Source of the DNA: Phyllostachys edulis
Lineage: Eukaryota; Streptophyta; Magnoliopsida; Poales; Poaceae
Length of the DNA: 64,000 nucleotides
Assembly: GCA_036346405.1 (NCBI GenBank)
Contig: CM070561.1
Span: 8,664,441 to 8,728,440, forward strand
Reading direction: 5' to 3'
In this document: positions 24,079 to 37,399 of the stretch, one piece after another
Numbering within the stretch: the stretch's first letter is position 1
Layout: each line of letters starts with the position of its first letter
Position numbers and translations under genes: made by a program
Notes under the pieces: model-generated
The model's input: the letters and a program-made list of their open reading frames with translations, nothing else
Told to the model about the DNA's origin: nothing
Database searches by the model: none

Positions 24079-25981
24079 AACATGATCAAGGGTGCTACTT
24101 GCCTTGCTCGAAGGCTTGAGTGTCTTCTTCTTCCTCAAAGAACTCGGGCTCTTCATGGCCTTCGCAATCTACACGGGAGAAAATGGAGCAACTCAAATAA
24201 AGCTCAAGCAAGAACCAAATGATCTCCAATAAAACACCAAAACAAAACCAACAGGGAGGCTTCGACGGTTTGGAGGAGGTCCAAGAACTGATCGGAGGAG
24301 CCCGAGAGCTGAAGTGAGGCAAAAGAGTAAAGATAGAGAGCTGCCCCAGCTTATATAGCCAGAACTACTGGGATTTCCAAGGGCACACACGGGTACAAAG
24401 TAGGTGAGAAACAGGACGAGGTGCACTCAGGCGTGCGCAGACAGCTGACCGGAGATATGACGGAACAAATGGGGAGGGAACAAAACGGTGAGGTAGCATT
24501 TAATGGGGTACAACACATTTAATGCATGAAGACTCCAGCGAGTGCATCTCCGGGGACTTCAGCGACATTAGCGCCGCGATTATGGGGAAAAACGAGGTGA
24601 GCGAGGCTGACGGGTGGGGCCGGTCAACACTCAGAATAGATGGTCAACCTAGGGGAGGTCTTGACCAACGAGAGAAAGGGGAGGTCGCGGCCTCAAGGGG
24701 AGGTCGTGACCGCAAGGTGGTCTCCGCAAAAAGGCCAGGGGAGGTTGTCTTTACAAAAAGACTGAGAGGGGTGGTCTTCACAAAAAGACGACACGGAAGT
24801 TCCAACCAAAGGAGGTCATGGCAACACGACAAAAGAGAAGGAGGTCACGACTAACGACAAGAGAGGAGGAGGTCACGGCCTCAAGGGGAGGTCGCAACTA
24901 ACGACAAAAGAGGAGGAGGCTGCGGCCTCAAGGGGAGGTCGCGAATAACGACAAAAGAGGAGGAGGTCGCGCCCTCAAGGGGAGGTCACGATGGTTAAGA
25001 TGAGGTCAGAGGAGGTCCCAACGGTTAGGATTAGCTCAAAGGAGATCTGGATGGTTCAGACGAGGTAAAAAGGAAATCTTGACGGCCAGGATGACCCAGA
25101 GGGTGGTCCTAACGGACAAGATGGAAGCAAAGGAGATTCGGACGGCCAGGTTGGGAACAAAGGGAGGTCTCGACGATCAAGATGAACCCGAGGGTGGTCC
25201 TGATGGTCAAGATAAGACTCAAGGAGATCCCGACAGTTAAGACCAACACAGAGGTGGTCTCAACGATCAAGATGGAAGCAAAGAAGATCTCAACGGTCAA
25301 GACCAGCACAGGGGAGGTCTCAACGGTCAAGATGGAGCGAAAGGAGATCTCGACGGTCAAGACCAACACAGGTCGAACGGTCCTCAAGAGTAGAAAGTTT
25401 GGATTGAGCGAGAGGTCCGAATGGACACGAGGGAAATCCAAAGGAAGTTCAGATGGACACGAGGTGGTCCAAATGAAGGGGGAATCGACCCGAATTTCAA
25501 TTTCAAAGTTCAAGGATTTTTGAAACACAAACCCGAGCTTGGAACACCTTGGGGGTGGTTGTGACCCCAAGGGGAGGTCAAAACTAAGGGAAGATTAAAA
25601 CGGAGAAGGAGGTCTAGACCACAAGGGGGTCTAAACAGAGAAGGTGGTATAGATCAAAAGGAGGTCTAAACCCCGAAAAGAGATTCAAACCAACAAAAAG
25701 GTCTAAAGAAGGTCTAGACTAAGGAAAGTTCAACCAAGGGCACAAGGGAGGTCTTCCCAAGAAGAAAGATAGAACTGGGCCAAGAGAAAGCATGGAGCAA
25801 ACAGAGAAAAGGGAAAACTCCAGCAAACTTCCAAAGGAAACCGAACCGATTTAGTTGAAGTTTGGTTTAGTCATTTAAAGTTCTTTTAAAATCTCAAGTT
25901 CAAACTTTGAATTCTCATCAAAACAAAATGGTTCTTTTTATTTTGAAAAATAAAAAAGACTTCGAAAACCAGGGTGGTACA
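24079..25981 (-). mobile_element. Gypsy-type LTR (subfamily of 5293-8631), truncated
   Basis: The minus strand starts TGTACCACCCTGGTTTTCGA at 25981 and ends in the GATCAAGGGTGCTACTTGCC block near 24083-24105. Purine-rich GGAGGTC-type repeats fill the middle, as in 5560-8400. It is about 1.4 kb shorter than that copy, in good part because the 60-bp array is shorter. Confidence 0.75.
25215..25375. repeat. 60-bp tandem repeat, 2.5-3 copies
   Basis: The same unit as at 7141-7750 (GACCAACACAG, GGTCTCAACGATCAAGATGG, GGAGATCTCGACGGTCAAGA), with only about three copies. It marks the shared ancestry and the copy-number change of the array. Confidence 0.85.
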
Positions 25982-26849
25982 CTTAAATTGCCTCCCACAC
26001 AAGAGCAATTGCTTTTGGATGAATAGTACCATATGAATAGTGTCCAAAACCAACTCAACCTCCTAAACGCACATAACTCAAACTCTCCTATTTTCGAAAT
26101 CTACCATGCGTGAACAGTATACATGAATAGTATCAGAAACCAACTCAATCAATCTAGTATCCTATTCGGACTCTTTGCAAAATAGGAAATTACATGCAGT
26201 TTTCGGACAGCCCAACAAGAACAATATTTGGATATTGGAATCCAAAACGAACCAATCTGTATTCCAGGCTCATATCTTCATATGCGCCATCTTCTTTTCA
26301 ACGATAGGTGCCCCCCAACCTAAGGCACACAAGGAAAGGAACTCACGTAGAGAAGGGGTCCCATGTACTGATTCCAATCCGAACATATTATCCCTAATTC
26401 TTTGCCTTTTAATCTGAGGTGATTCTGTTTTATCTCTTGGAAAATGTGTCAAAGAAGGACTCCCTTTTGATTCAGATTCTTGCTTTGTTTTGCACCGTAG
26501 TATTTGCATGCACCAGCCCATGTGCCGCACTCCCATGCACTCTATTCACGGTTAGGGTTTTAACCCCATTAGCAACTGCATGGACAGAAGCCTCTTTTCT
26601 TTCCTCCTTCTCGGCAGCAGCCTTGCTAATATCATGCTCACTGTTTTTATCTAGTACTAAACTTGAAATAAGAGAAACATTAGTTAAAGATAATCTGTCC
26701 GTGTCATCCGCCCTTTCTTTAAGAGAAACCGTCGTCGGTTTCGAGTTCATCTCCATGTCTTCATCAACTTGTATGGTGACCGAGAAATCTTCAGTAGGTT
26801 TGGCATTCTCCTGACATGTGGCTTCTTCTTGTTCTTTTCTGTTAGACAA

Positions 26850-27380
26850 ATGCATCTTCAACCTTTCTTCAAAAATTGGCGTGGCTATGGCATGTAGCAT
26901 GAGCGATCTACTCTTCCAAACTAAAGAGCAATATTGTGTGTGCACGTCAACACCGTTTTCACGGCACCATGGCCTACCCAATAACATATGACAAGACACC
27001 ATAGGCACCGAGATAACGTCGCATGCCACCTCACATGCGTAGGCGCACAACGAAAAGAACACTTTCACTTGGGTCTTGATCTTGACGACACAGTCGTACC
27101 ATAGTAGTCAGTACAGTTGAGGATGTGGCATCATTTATAGCTTCAATTTCTCGACGAGCTCGACACTAGCAGCATTGATCGAGGTGTCATCGTCGATCGA
27201 TAAGTCAACACCTTTCTTCCCCACTTTGCAGCGAGAGTGGAAAAGCCATCTATTGTCGTAGCCTACCTCCTTCATCAGCATGTTGAGACACAACGCACTA
27301 CAGTTCTCCTCCCAAGGCTTCGTAGAAGCACTATCTTCACCATGAACCCCCATGGCTCTTGACTCCACCAGCGAGCAACG
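26850..27380 (-). pseudogene. Gypsy retropepsin (aspartic protease) remnant
   Basis: Two minus-strand pieces are collinear. The first (27240-27135) reads FHSRCKVGKKGVDLSIDD ... VELVEKLKL, resembling the start of retropepsins of grass gypsy elements, although the usual catalytic D-G/S-G is not preserved. The second (27068-26960) reads CDVISVPMVSCHMLLGRPW, the conserved C-terminal LLGRPW block. A stop and a frame change near 27125-27070 separate them. Downstream the frame continues to 26472 as a charged linker. No reverse transcriptase or integrase follows. The protein cannot be active. Confidence 0.6.
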
Positions 27381-27383
27381 AAA

Positions 27384-27395
27384 GCTCTGATACCA
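27384..27395 (-). promoter_or_regulatory. Primer-binding site (initiator Met-tRNA)
   Basis: The minus strand reads TGGTATCAGAGC, the standard plant retrotransposon PBS complementary to initiator Met-tRNA, two bases after CATCA, the expected LTR end. The protease remnant starts very close by, so gag has been lost. Confidence 0.75.
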
Positions 27396-28611
27396 CCTGA
27401 TGTGGATCAAACCTCCTAATGTGATTCAATCCGTTAGTTGCCCAATCTTTCGCAGTGGAACAACAAACTTACAAACCAATTCGGTTGAATTGAATTGCAA
27501 GAAAATCAACACACTCACAAACCAATATAATAGATTGAATTGCAAGTATTGTAGTAACCTCGGTGAATAGTGCTCATCCATGGACAGTACCACGCATGAA
27601 CAATACCCGAACTCTTGATTTCCTGATCTCTCTCTCTCTCTCTCTCTCAATCCTTCTCTCTCAATCTCTATCAACTCATCTCAAGAACACACGATATGCG
27701 CCAAGACGACTTTTCTGAATTTCATTATCCAAATTATAACTTGTCTACTTTACATGGTGCGGCCATGAGGCTTGAATAACCTCCCACGCAAGTGTAGTTT
27801 GGATGAACAGTACCATGTGAATAGTGTCCAAAACCAACTCAATCTGCTAAACACACATAACTCAAACTCCCCAATTTTTGGAACCTACCACTCGTGAATA
27901 GTACATGTGAATAGTATCCAAAACCAACTCAATCAATCTAGTATCCTATTCGGAATCGTTGCAAATTGGAAATTACATGCAATTTTTGGACAGCCCAACA
28001 AGAACTATATTTGGGTATTGGAATCCAAAACAAACCAATATGTATTCTAGGCTCATATCTTCTTATGTGTCATCTTCTTTTCAATGGTAGGTGGTCCCCA
28101 ACCTAAGGCACACAAGGAAATGAACTCACATAGAGAAGGGTTCCCATGTACCGATTCCAATTCAAACATATTATCCCTAATTCCTTGCCTTTTAATCAAA
28201 GGTGATTTTGTTTTATCTCTTGGAAAACGTGTTAGAGAAGGACTCCCTTTTGATTTAGATTCTTGCTTTGTTTTGCACCGCAGCATTTGCATGCACCAGC
28301 CCATGTGCTGCACTCCCATGCGCTGTATTCACAGTTAGGGTTTCAATCCCATTAGCAACCGCATGGACAGAAGCCTCTTTTCTTTCCTCCTTCTTGGTAG
28401 CAGCCTTGCAAATATCATGCTCACTATTTTTATCAAGTATTAAACCTGAAATAACAGAAACATTAGTTAAAGATAATCTGATTGCATCAGCACGTCAGTC
28501 TTTTGTCTTTTGCCTTTGTTATTTCAGCAGTCATGAGGTTGTTTTCCAAAGAATAAGTATTTGTCAAAGAGGGATTTGGTGCATTATGTCACTAACTGGC
28601 CAATATTACAA

Positions 28612-29710
28612 TGTTAGATATTATGTTGCTGTCCTTCTTGTGTTACAACCTATCGATATTGGCACCGATTCTTGGAGCATTATTTGCATATCTTTTTGGT
28701 AATTGTGTTTTTTGTATTTCAAAGTGTGCAATATGAATACAAGAAAGTCAAAAAACAAAGATTCATACTTAGTTTGCATCTAATTTAGTATAGCAACTAC
28801 AAACTGAAATGTTTCACAGGAAATCGTATTTGTGTCTTTTACTGCTTAAATCGAATCATTTTCTAATCTACTAATGAACAATATATTCGTTACCCATGCA
28901 GGGCATCATTAGTTCAGTTAAAATTGCTAAGGAGTTTGCTTCGACCATTGTTCTATGGTTGGTTGATCCCAATTGTTGCCTCCCTTCACATTATAGGTAA
29001 ATGGTTTCTTTGTCTTTCAATTTTCTAGCTTTTTTATATTGCATACTTTACCTACTTAGTGCCAATGTTGTAGTTAGTATTTGGAATTAATTAAAATTGT
29101 TGTTAAATAAGCTACAATGCTGCTTTTGTTTGAAACATGTTGTGATCAACGCTTCATATTGTATCTACCACCGCATATTCTTGAGGAATGCTCAACTCGG
29201 TGACGCGGAGAGAGAGAGTGAGAGATAGAGAATGAGAGAGGAGGCAATCAGGGAAGAAAAACAATGTCGAAAGGGGCTGGTCCTACATGTCGTGAGGTGC
29301 AGAGAGGGTGACACAAGCTGGTCAAGTGAAAGCGAGTCTTGAGCACATGGGCAAGCTGGTTGGGCATGAAGAAGGGCTGGCGCGTGTCGCGTCTTGGTGG
29401 CGAGAGAGTAGGCCGTGGGCGGAGGTGGAAAGGGAGTTCAGCTGGCTAGGTTTCGGCCTGAAGGAGAGGAGAGAGGGAGGATTGATTTTCGGGCTGGGTT
29501 TTGGATTTTTTGAATTGAATTTCAAATTCAGAGGAGTTTTTTATTCCAGTTGACTAGTAGAATTATGTGGAATTAATTTAAACCAAGGATTTTGATTTAA
29601 ATTTTTGAAACGAAACCAAGATTTTGGAAATTCACCAAACCCCACAATTTTTTTTTGAAAACACATAAAATTCAAGAAACTTTCAAGAAACTTGAATTTG
29701 GCCTGTTACA
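28612..29710 (-). mobile_element. LTR-like unit A (1.1 kb), intact copy
   Basis: The ends are TG...CA (TGTTAGATATTATG at 28612; CCTGTTACA at 29710; minus-strand start TGTAACAGGCC). It is nearly the same length as unit B (32632-63461 once insertions are removed, about 1117 bp). It preserves the uninterrupted site GTTAG (29073-29077) that was duplicated by insertion in unit B. ORFs of 60-150 residues here (28268-28702, 29308-29553) are not conserved. Confidence 0.65.
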
Positions 29711-32631
29711 ACCTTAGATCAATGTGGTCAAAGACATAGACCAGTGTGGTCGAAACTGAGTGGTCCAAACAGTGGTCGAAGCTGTAGACCAGTGTGGTCG
29801 AAGGCCTAGACCAGTATGGTCGAAGTAATTTGGTCGAAGCCATAGACCAGGGTGGTCAATGTTGGAAATATGCCCTAGAGGCAATCACAAAGATGATTAT
29901 ATTTCATTATGTTCATAATATTGGATAAAATGTTATCTTGTTCCCAGAATAATATTGTTAATATTTATTATCAAGTATGTGACTTGATTGTGAAACTCTA
30001 TTTTTCTATGATGATTATTCTTAAACATTCCCTGGTCAGAAACATGTGAGGACACATATGAATAGACTAGCATATGTATTGGTTGATGACTATGTTTCAC
30101 AGGTCATGGATATGAAGATATCAAACTAATAATGTGGACACATGTTAGAGAACATGGTGTTGGATATGACCCACCTTGAGACACTATTGAGATTGTTATG
30201 ATTATGTGTCATTAATTGGTCTCAAGCAATGATGATGTATAATCCTTAGACCTGAGATCAATATGGTTTCCTACATGTGTAATAGCACTCTTAGGGGTTG
30301 CCAAACACTACTCGTAACTGGGTAGTTATAAAGGTAGCTTTCGGATATACTATGAAACATGCAAAGGAATGTGACTGGTCGGATATAGGATTTGCCCCTC
30401 CTAACATAACAGGAGAGATGTCTCTGGGCCCCTCGTTGTGGTCAGATAAAGAAAGTGCATGGCCATGCCACTAGTAGTCGAAGTGTTCGACCACGTGAAG
30501 TTATCCGACACTCGATCGTGAAAGTATTGAATAGTCCATGGATGACACAATATCTCACCTGGAGTTCAACCAGATATCGTGAGGCAAAGGGAGAATGCAC
30601 GAGTAGGTCACTTAGTTCGATCAGTTACGAACTGGTCGTATGGAGATACGAGTTGGTCGTAGACTAGACAAACGTAATCACAGAGTGGTCGTAACCTGGT
30701 CGTAAGGAGTTACGAACTGGTCGTGACCAAATACAAACTGGTCATATAGAGATAGGACCTAGTCGTAAGTGATGAGGACCTGGTCGTAGATCATAATGCA
30801 TTAAGGTTCGTCCGATATAATTTGTGTGTATTCGGGAATCGCTATGTTCTGCTAGGAACCGCTAACAACTCGTGGTCGGAAAGGGTTTCCAAGTCACAAC
30901 CGATTATGCATAAACCTAATGGGTCATACACTTAACAGGTTGGAACAAACTAGTACGGATACGATTTGTCAAACGTATTTGGATAGGATCCGTCATGAGC
31001 ATTATATAAGGAGATGCATGAGGCTGTTGGGAATGGGGAGTTAAGGTAACAGACAAGACACACGAAAGTTGTGAGTTTAGTTGTTCCACCGAAACCCTAG
31101 CCGCCATCTTCCTAAGAGCTCTGCCATGCGACTTGGTGCTAGCACACCAGCGTACGGTTGTTCCTTCCCTGGACGTGTGGATACTGTAGAGGCGCTACTG
31201 CGGTTGCTATTGCGCTTGAGAACGATCCGCGATCTTCATAAAGAACTGCAGAGGTTGCTGGAGGAGATGATCGACTCATGAGGACGCTGGACGATCGACT
31301 ACGACCATTGCATCGATGTGCTCGACGCTGGACAATCGACTATGACCACTACATTGACGCGTTGTACGTTGGACTAGGCTGCTCCAACTCTTCTTCCGCT
31401 GCTCTGCGCATCTAGTGGTAACGATCTGTGATCTTCTACTTGCATGGCCTCCTGGTTTACGTGCTAGAATTTTTGAATTGCTAGCTAGCGTAGCCTACCT
31501 GTATCCCTACAGTCGAAGGCCCAGACCAGTATGGCTGAAGTAATTTAGTCGAGGCCATAGGCCATTGTAGTCAAAGGCATAGACCAGTATGGTCGAAATC
31601 ATCTAATCGGATCCTTATACTAGTGTGGTCATAATACACTAGTCGAAGCTGTAGACCAGTGGTCGAGGCTTTAGACTAGGGTACAATCAGGATCATTAAA
31701 CACTTCTTAATGACCATTAATGGCTTTGAATTAGTGTTTACCAGTGGTTTATTATGACCGTTACTAGAGAGTAATTGTCTCGACCATAAATAGGATCTAG
31801 AGACGTCCAGACAAAGAGAATCGATCAATTCCTTTCCTATCTTCCTCTCTGTTCAATTGAGCAAAAGATTTGAGCTATCGAATCAAGTTGTCCCTTCTCC
31901 TCGGCGTGCACTGGGAAGGAGGGTGAGCGGATATCTCCGAACCATTGTCTCATAGTTCACCTGCACGGAGCAGCAATAAGGTTTCTGAGCAGCGCATCTG
32001 CGCGACCGCTCTCTGCGCTACATCATCGAGTCTGTACTGCTTCCTGTTCTTCAATGACCTATACTATAAGTTGGTTGTAAGACCACTCTATTTATCGTAC
32101 GATCAGTTTTTTGTTCGTTCGACCAGTTTTTTCCTGCTGTGTAGAAGTGCAATGAGTTACCTGTTGTTAGTATCGTTTTATGCACCTCTAGTTATTTGTG
32201 ATCTTTGCCTCGTAATCAAATCTAGAATTAAAAAGTTGTCCACATTTCCAACATTCGAGTAACCTTATTGTGGATATTTTTGTGAAACTGGTCGTAGACT
32301 TTGCTGAACTGGTTGTAGACCCTCTAGAGCTGGTCATAGACCCTCTAGAACTAGACGTAGACCCTCTGGAACTGGTCGTAGACCTTGCTCTCTTCTGGCT
32401 CGACTTGCACCTGGCTCACTCTTGGCCACATCAGGAACAATGCTACTTGGTGCCACATCATCCCCTCCCCCTTCAAGCGAAACCGTCCTCGATTTCAGGG
32501 TAATCTTCAAAGCCTTTTTCTCCTCAACAGCAAGCGTGATTTCAGATTTGATTGCACTATCCGCCATTGGTAAAGCACATGACATTTGCCTTTATGCTTG
32601 AAAGTGTAAGTGCTGATCCTCCCGGCATGTG
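29711..32631. mobile_element. Internal region between LTR-like units A and B
   Basis: Excluding the solo LTR at 29860-31511, about 1.26 kb separates the units. The first part is an irregular tandem array of TGGTCGAAG and ATAGACCAGTGTGGTC blocks (29730-29859, 31512-31680), repeated after unit B at 63462-63835. Downstream are a TATA-like, GC-balanced stretch (31780-31970) and TGGTCGTAGACC-type repeats (32285-32400). No coding domain is recognised; a minus-strand frame at 32334-32585 faintly resembles the gypsy linker near 26700. Confidence 0.5.
29860..31511 (+). mobile_element. Copia solo LTR (family C), 1652 bp
   Basis: It starts TGTTGGAAATATGCCCTAGA and ends TGTATCCCTACA. Flanks are GTCAA (29855-29859) and GTCGA (31512-31516), a 5-bp TSD with one substitution. 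The related sequence at 63672-63676 shows the single GTCGA of the unoccupied site. TATA-like TATATAA is at 31003-31009. No internal sequence or second LTR is present, so this is a recombination product. Many CTGGTCGTA-type short repeats lie at 30640-30790. Confidence 0.9.
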
Positions 32632-35029
32632 TGTCAGATATTATGTTACTATCCTTCTTGTTGTGTTACAACCTATCGGTACTGGCACCGATTCTTGGAG
32701 CATTATTTGCATATCTTTTTAGTAATTGTGTGTTTTGTATTTCAAAGTGTGCAATATGAATACAAGAAAGTCAAACAACAAAGATTCATACTTAGTTTGC
32801 ATCTGATTTAGTATAGCAACCGGAAACTGAAATGTTTCACAAGAAATGGTATTTCTGTCTTTTACTGCTTACATCGAATCATTTTCTAATCTACCAATGA
32901 ACAATATATTTGTTACCCATGTAGGGCATCATTAGTTTAGTTAAAATTTCTAAGGAGTTTGCTTCGACCATTGTTCTATGGTTGGTTGATCCCAGATTGT
33001 TGCCTCCCTTCACGTTATAGGTAAATGGTTTCTTTGTCTTTCAATTTCCGAGCTTTTTTATATTGTATACTTTACCTACTTAGTGCCAATGTTGTAGTTA
33101 GTGTTGGGCCACGGGTAGGCTACGATAGCTACAAACAAAAAATTCTACCACGCAAACCAAGAAGCCAAGCAAGTAGATGATCACAGATCGTTACCACCGA
33201 CCTTGCAGAGCGGAAGAAGAAGGGTTGGAGCAGCCTGGTCCAACGTAGAGCGCGTCGATGTAGTGGTCGTAGTCAATCGTCTAGCGTCCTCACGAGTCGA
33301 TCATCTCCTCCAGCAATGTCTGCAGTTCCTTGTGAAGATTGCGGATCGTCCTCAAGTGCAACAGTCATAGTAGCGCCTGTACGGTGTCCACACATCCAGG
33401 GAAGGAACAACCATGCGCAGGTGTGCTAGCACCAAGTCACGCGGTAGAGCTTTCAGGAAGATGACGGCTAGGGTTTCGGTGGTTTTAAAACTTCTATACC
33501 AAACAGACTCATGCATCTCCTTATGTAGTGCTCGTGACGGATCCTATCCGAACACATTTAACAAATCGTATCCGTACTGGTTTGTTCGAACCCGTTTGTA
33601 AGACCCGGGATTAGCACTCCCAAATCCTTTGTGCATTTCTGAACTAGTCCCATGATCAGTAGCTAGTTCACACAGTAAACAAATGTGGTAACATCCATAA
33701 ATCGTATAACTTTATTAATAGTCAACAGAGTTTATTACAAAGAGGCTTACATGCCAACAATAAAGAACACAGCGGAAAATGAAGAAGTCGTAGTAGAGTC
33801 CAGTTAATCTGCCACAGGCAATCGATTGGGATAGCGGCCTAGTCGTCGAGATCCACACCGATGGTGAAGTCCTTCTCCTCTGAAATTTATTTGCACAAAG
33901 CAAGTATGAGCACAACTACCGTGCTCGCAAGTTACACCCGTCAAATAATAGGATGACATGCATACATGGATATCTCAAAGGAAGGCTTAATATGGTTGAT
34001 TTGGATAAAGCAGCATTTTCTTTAAATACTTGTACTAAGTTCCAAAGCAGTTATTACATAACTAAAATTCATTTTATAAATTCTCAATTTTATAGTCAGA
34101 TAACATTCACACATGAATAGTGAAGGATACCCTCCTATCACATGGCTTCCCGCCCAATTCCCATTTGCATAATCCATTTGATGAAGTCTTTTGAAACCAA
34201 AAGCCAAAGTATACTTTGAGAGGCTTTGCTAGCATGTCCATGACCGTGGACACGGCTATTCGAATAGTTTTACACTCTGCAGAGGTTGTACACTTTACCC
34301 ACATGGCACAAATTATCTAGTTTGTTTGGCATCCGTCGATACCATCGCTCACTACCTTAGGTAAGCAGTCTAGAGCACATGGCAGGGCCTTTACAATGCG
34401 CCATCCCAAAGTAGTCATACCCGCTAAGGTTTCACTTCCTTTGGTCTAACCGTCCACCAGAAGCCCCCTCTTGCGCCAAGTGGGAATACTGTCTAGCCGA
34501 CACCCACACACCAAAATGGCACAACTAACAATGGAATGTTGCAAATTAGTCAGCCCGGTCCCATGCCCTATTCTGGAGACATGTGGTTGTACGGTGAGGC
34601 ATAGCCCATTATTGCATAGCAAAGGATCGCTCAAAGGCCGGTCCTCAACTGACTTGGGCGACTTCCACTAAAACCCATGGGCCTCAACCCTAACCGGGTT
34701 GATCCCGTGCATCAACCTGCACCATCCAAACAACCATTTTGCCCAGGTCCAAACCAATTTTTGATTTTATTTTGTTTTCAAAATCATTTGCAAAATCTTC
34801 CATGACAAACCAATGACATAGACTTTTAAACCATAGTTGATCATTTGGCTTGAATTCCCCAAATCAAATACTTTTTGGGTCTAAGCATTGCTAAGCACAA
34901 AGTTTTTCAATTAAAAGCATCTTGTTAACACTATCGTATTAACAAGAGTTTTATCTAGGGCGACAAGGTATGAGGGATTCAATGTTCAAGATTTGTCAAG
35001 TACGAGACCAGTAAGTAAACCATCCGTAC

Positions 35030-35820
35030 TATGCTCTTAATCCAATAATCCAAACTCCAGCAATTATGTAATCCTATACTCCAATATTAAATAGTCTAAT
35101 ATCCACCATATCAGTTTATTTCTATGATCTGACCTCCATCGATCCAACATTCAGTAATGCTCTAATTGTAAAATCTGATATCCATCAATCCATTAATCCT
35201 TAATGAATTATTTCTAATAATTCAACACCCATCAATCTGATGATTATGTAATCTTATAATCAAATTTTCGATAATCTGATATCCAGTGATTATGTATTTG
35301 TATAATCTAATCTTCGATAATCTATTATCAACAATTATCTACTTCCAAAATCTAATCAAGTTTTATTTCTAAAATCCCACCAAGAGTTAATCCTACAATC
35401 CAACATCCAAGCCCATCAATATTCTATAATGGCTACTTCTATAATTCAATCTTAATAGCCCAATCTCAATAATTAACTATCTCTACAATTCAATATCCAT
35501 CGATCACTTATTTCTACATTAGTCAATAATGTATTCCTATGATTTAATCTCCAACAATTATTCTACCCTATAATCCAACAATCAATAATTATGTAACTAT
35601 ATAATCAATATCTAAGAATCATATCTTCATATAATCGATACCCAATGATCAAGTTTTTACCAAATGATCAAGTTATTCCATAAAACATTCAATATATGTC
35701 TCTATAACTCAATTTTCGACAATTCCATCCTTGCAATATTTATCATTAGACTATTCCTATAACCCGATATTCAATGATCATGTAATCTTATAATCCAATA
35801 TTTTCACTTTCTACCTCCAA
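35030..35820. repeat. AT-rich degenerate array inside the solo LTR
   Basis: Irregular reiteration of short modules such as TAATCCAATAATTATGTAATC-like, CAATATTCAATAATTATG and TATAATCAATATC, with no fixed period, over about 0.8 kb. Family-G copies at 1524, 15916 and 19445 lack it at the corresponding place (next to the GACAAGGTA/TACCTTGAC block). Confidence 0.75.
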
Positions 35821-37399
35821 TGTATATATCACATTCGGAATGGTTCTCCATACGGTCTATACCGACAATAAATGGCTATACACGGGAGTTGGGTATAACT
35901 ATAAAGCTTAAAACAGGGATTTAAATTACTTGAATATAAATACGCATGCAATAATAATTTAAAACAGAAATTAAATAATTTAAAATAAAGGGTGCAAATA
36001 TAGTCAAGGATGTAATTTGCCTTGCTTTATTGGTTGCTCTCAAACAGCGTCGAAATCTGACTCTCCGAAGTCATCGAAATCTATACGCGAAAATAAGCCG
36101 AATTCAAACAAAATTCAAATAAAGAATCAAATAAACTCCAAATTAAATAATTTTAGTTTAGATAACTAGATCTTGAATTTATATGAATTTAGGAATTTGA
36201 ATCGACGAAATCGGAGTTCGTATGAAGGAGAACGAACCCCGGGAAGTTTGGAAATCACATGAAATGATATAATTCCGAAAATTCACTATTCACTGGAATT
36301 GTGGTTTCGGATTGATTGGGAACAAGGAAAGAGTTTTATGTCCAAGGCGATGAAGCACGACGTTGAACGTCTCGAGGCAAGCTCGACAGTGTAGACGACT
36401 AGGCCAGATGATCTTCGATGGCGACGCAGTCCGACGGAAAAGACCTTCGGCGGGCGAACATCGGCGTTCCAAGCAAACGGAGAGGTTTTAACGAGTGAGG
36501 TTGGTGGCAATTTGAAGATGGAACCGCGGGGAATACAACGCTCACCCCGGATGTCGTGGAATGCGCAAGGTCGGCCGTCGGCGGCGGCGACGCGCAAAAT
36601 GAACCGAATAATTAACAGAAATTAAATTAAATCTAAAAATTATGAAATAAATATTAAAAATAGTACATGAATTTAGATGAATTTAGGTGAAGGAATCAAC
36701 GGATTTGGAGTTTGCATGTGAGAGAACGATTTTTTTTGGAAGATTAAAATTTCTATGTACTAACGAGCAAGAATGAAACAAAATATTGCTACTGTAGACT
36801 TTCTTCAAGCTTCGGCCAACAGAAACGCCATGGAGGGAAAAATAAAGAAATGGCGGTGCCGGCGTTCCAGAGGCGCGGGGAATGACCGGAGGTGAGCACA
36901 GGCATGGCCTCGGCCCAAGGAGCGCATAGGTGAAATCAGCTTGGCCGGATATGGTTCGAGGCGATGCCTCCATGGTGACCGGCGGCCGACGGGTTGGCAT
37001 TGGTGTCCCGGACAAACGGAGACGAGATAACGGGTGGGGTTTGAGGCGAAATGAAGAGGAGAATACAGGGAACACAAGGCTCACCTCGGTTGGAGAGGAA
37101 CGTGTACGGATGGCCGGAGGCGAGGACGACGATGTCGGCGCGGCTTGGGCTCATGGTGGCGCGGCTCTCCGGCGATGCTCTAGCAACGAGAGGGTGAGCA
37201 CGGCGTAGAACGTCGTGAGACGAAGCCATTGATGTGGTCGATGGCGGCGGAGCACCACTGTAGGAGGCGCAAGTGACCGTTGAACGGAGTTCGGCCGACG
37301 TCGAAAAACCTTCGATTGCGGAGAGGAGAAAGGGAGAGAGGAGCTAAGATTTTCGAGGATGGATGAGTGAGAGGCACTACTACAGAAAGGCTAATACTG

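Larger units (their letters stand above)
25982..28480 (-). mobile_element. Gypsy retrotransposon remnant with long direct repeats
   Basis: About 0.7 kb is present twice in direct orientation: 25982-26697 and 27771-28480. Between them are a decayed protease region (26850-27380) and a primer-binding site (27384-27395). Sequence starting TGATGTGGATCAAACC at 27398 is where an LTR should begin given that PBS, so 27398-28480 may be the 5' LTR and 25982-26697 a truncated 3' LTR. A problem is that the protease frame runs on into the left repeat, so a duplication of internal sequence is an alternative. The left end is cut at 25981 by another LTR. Confidence 0.6.

Noticed and set aside
36286..37229. 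Frames of 90-133 residues in GC-rich sequence
   Set aside because: They are in a solo LTR, are not kept in sister LTRs and have no recognisable domain.
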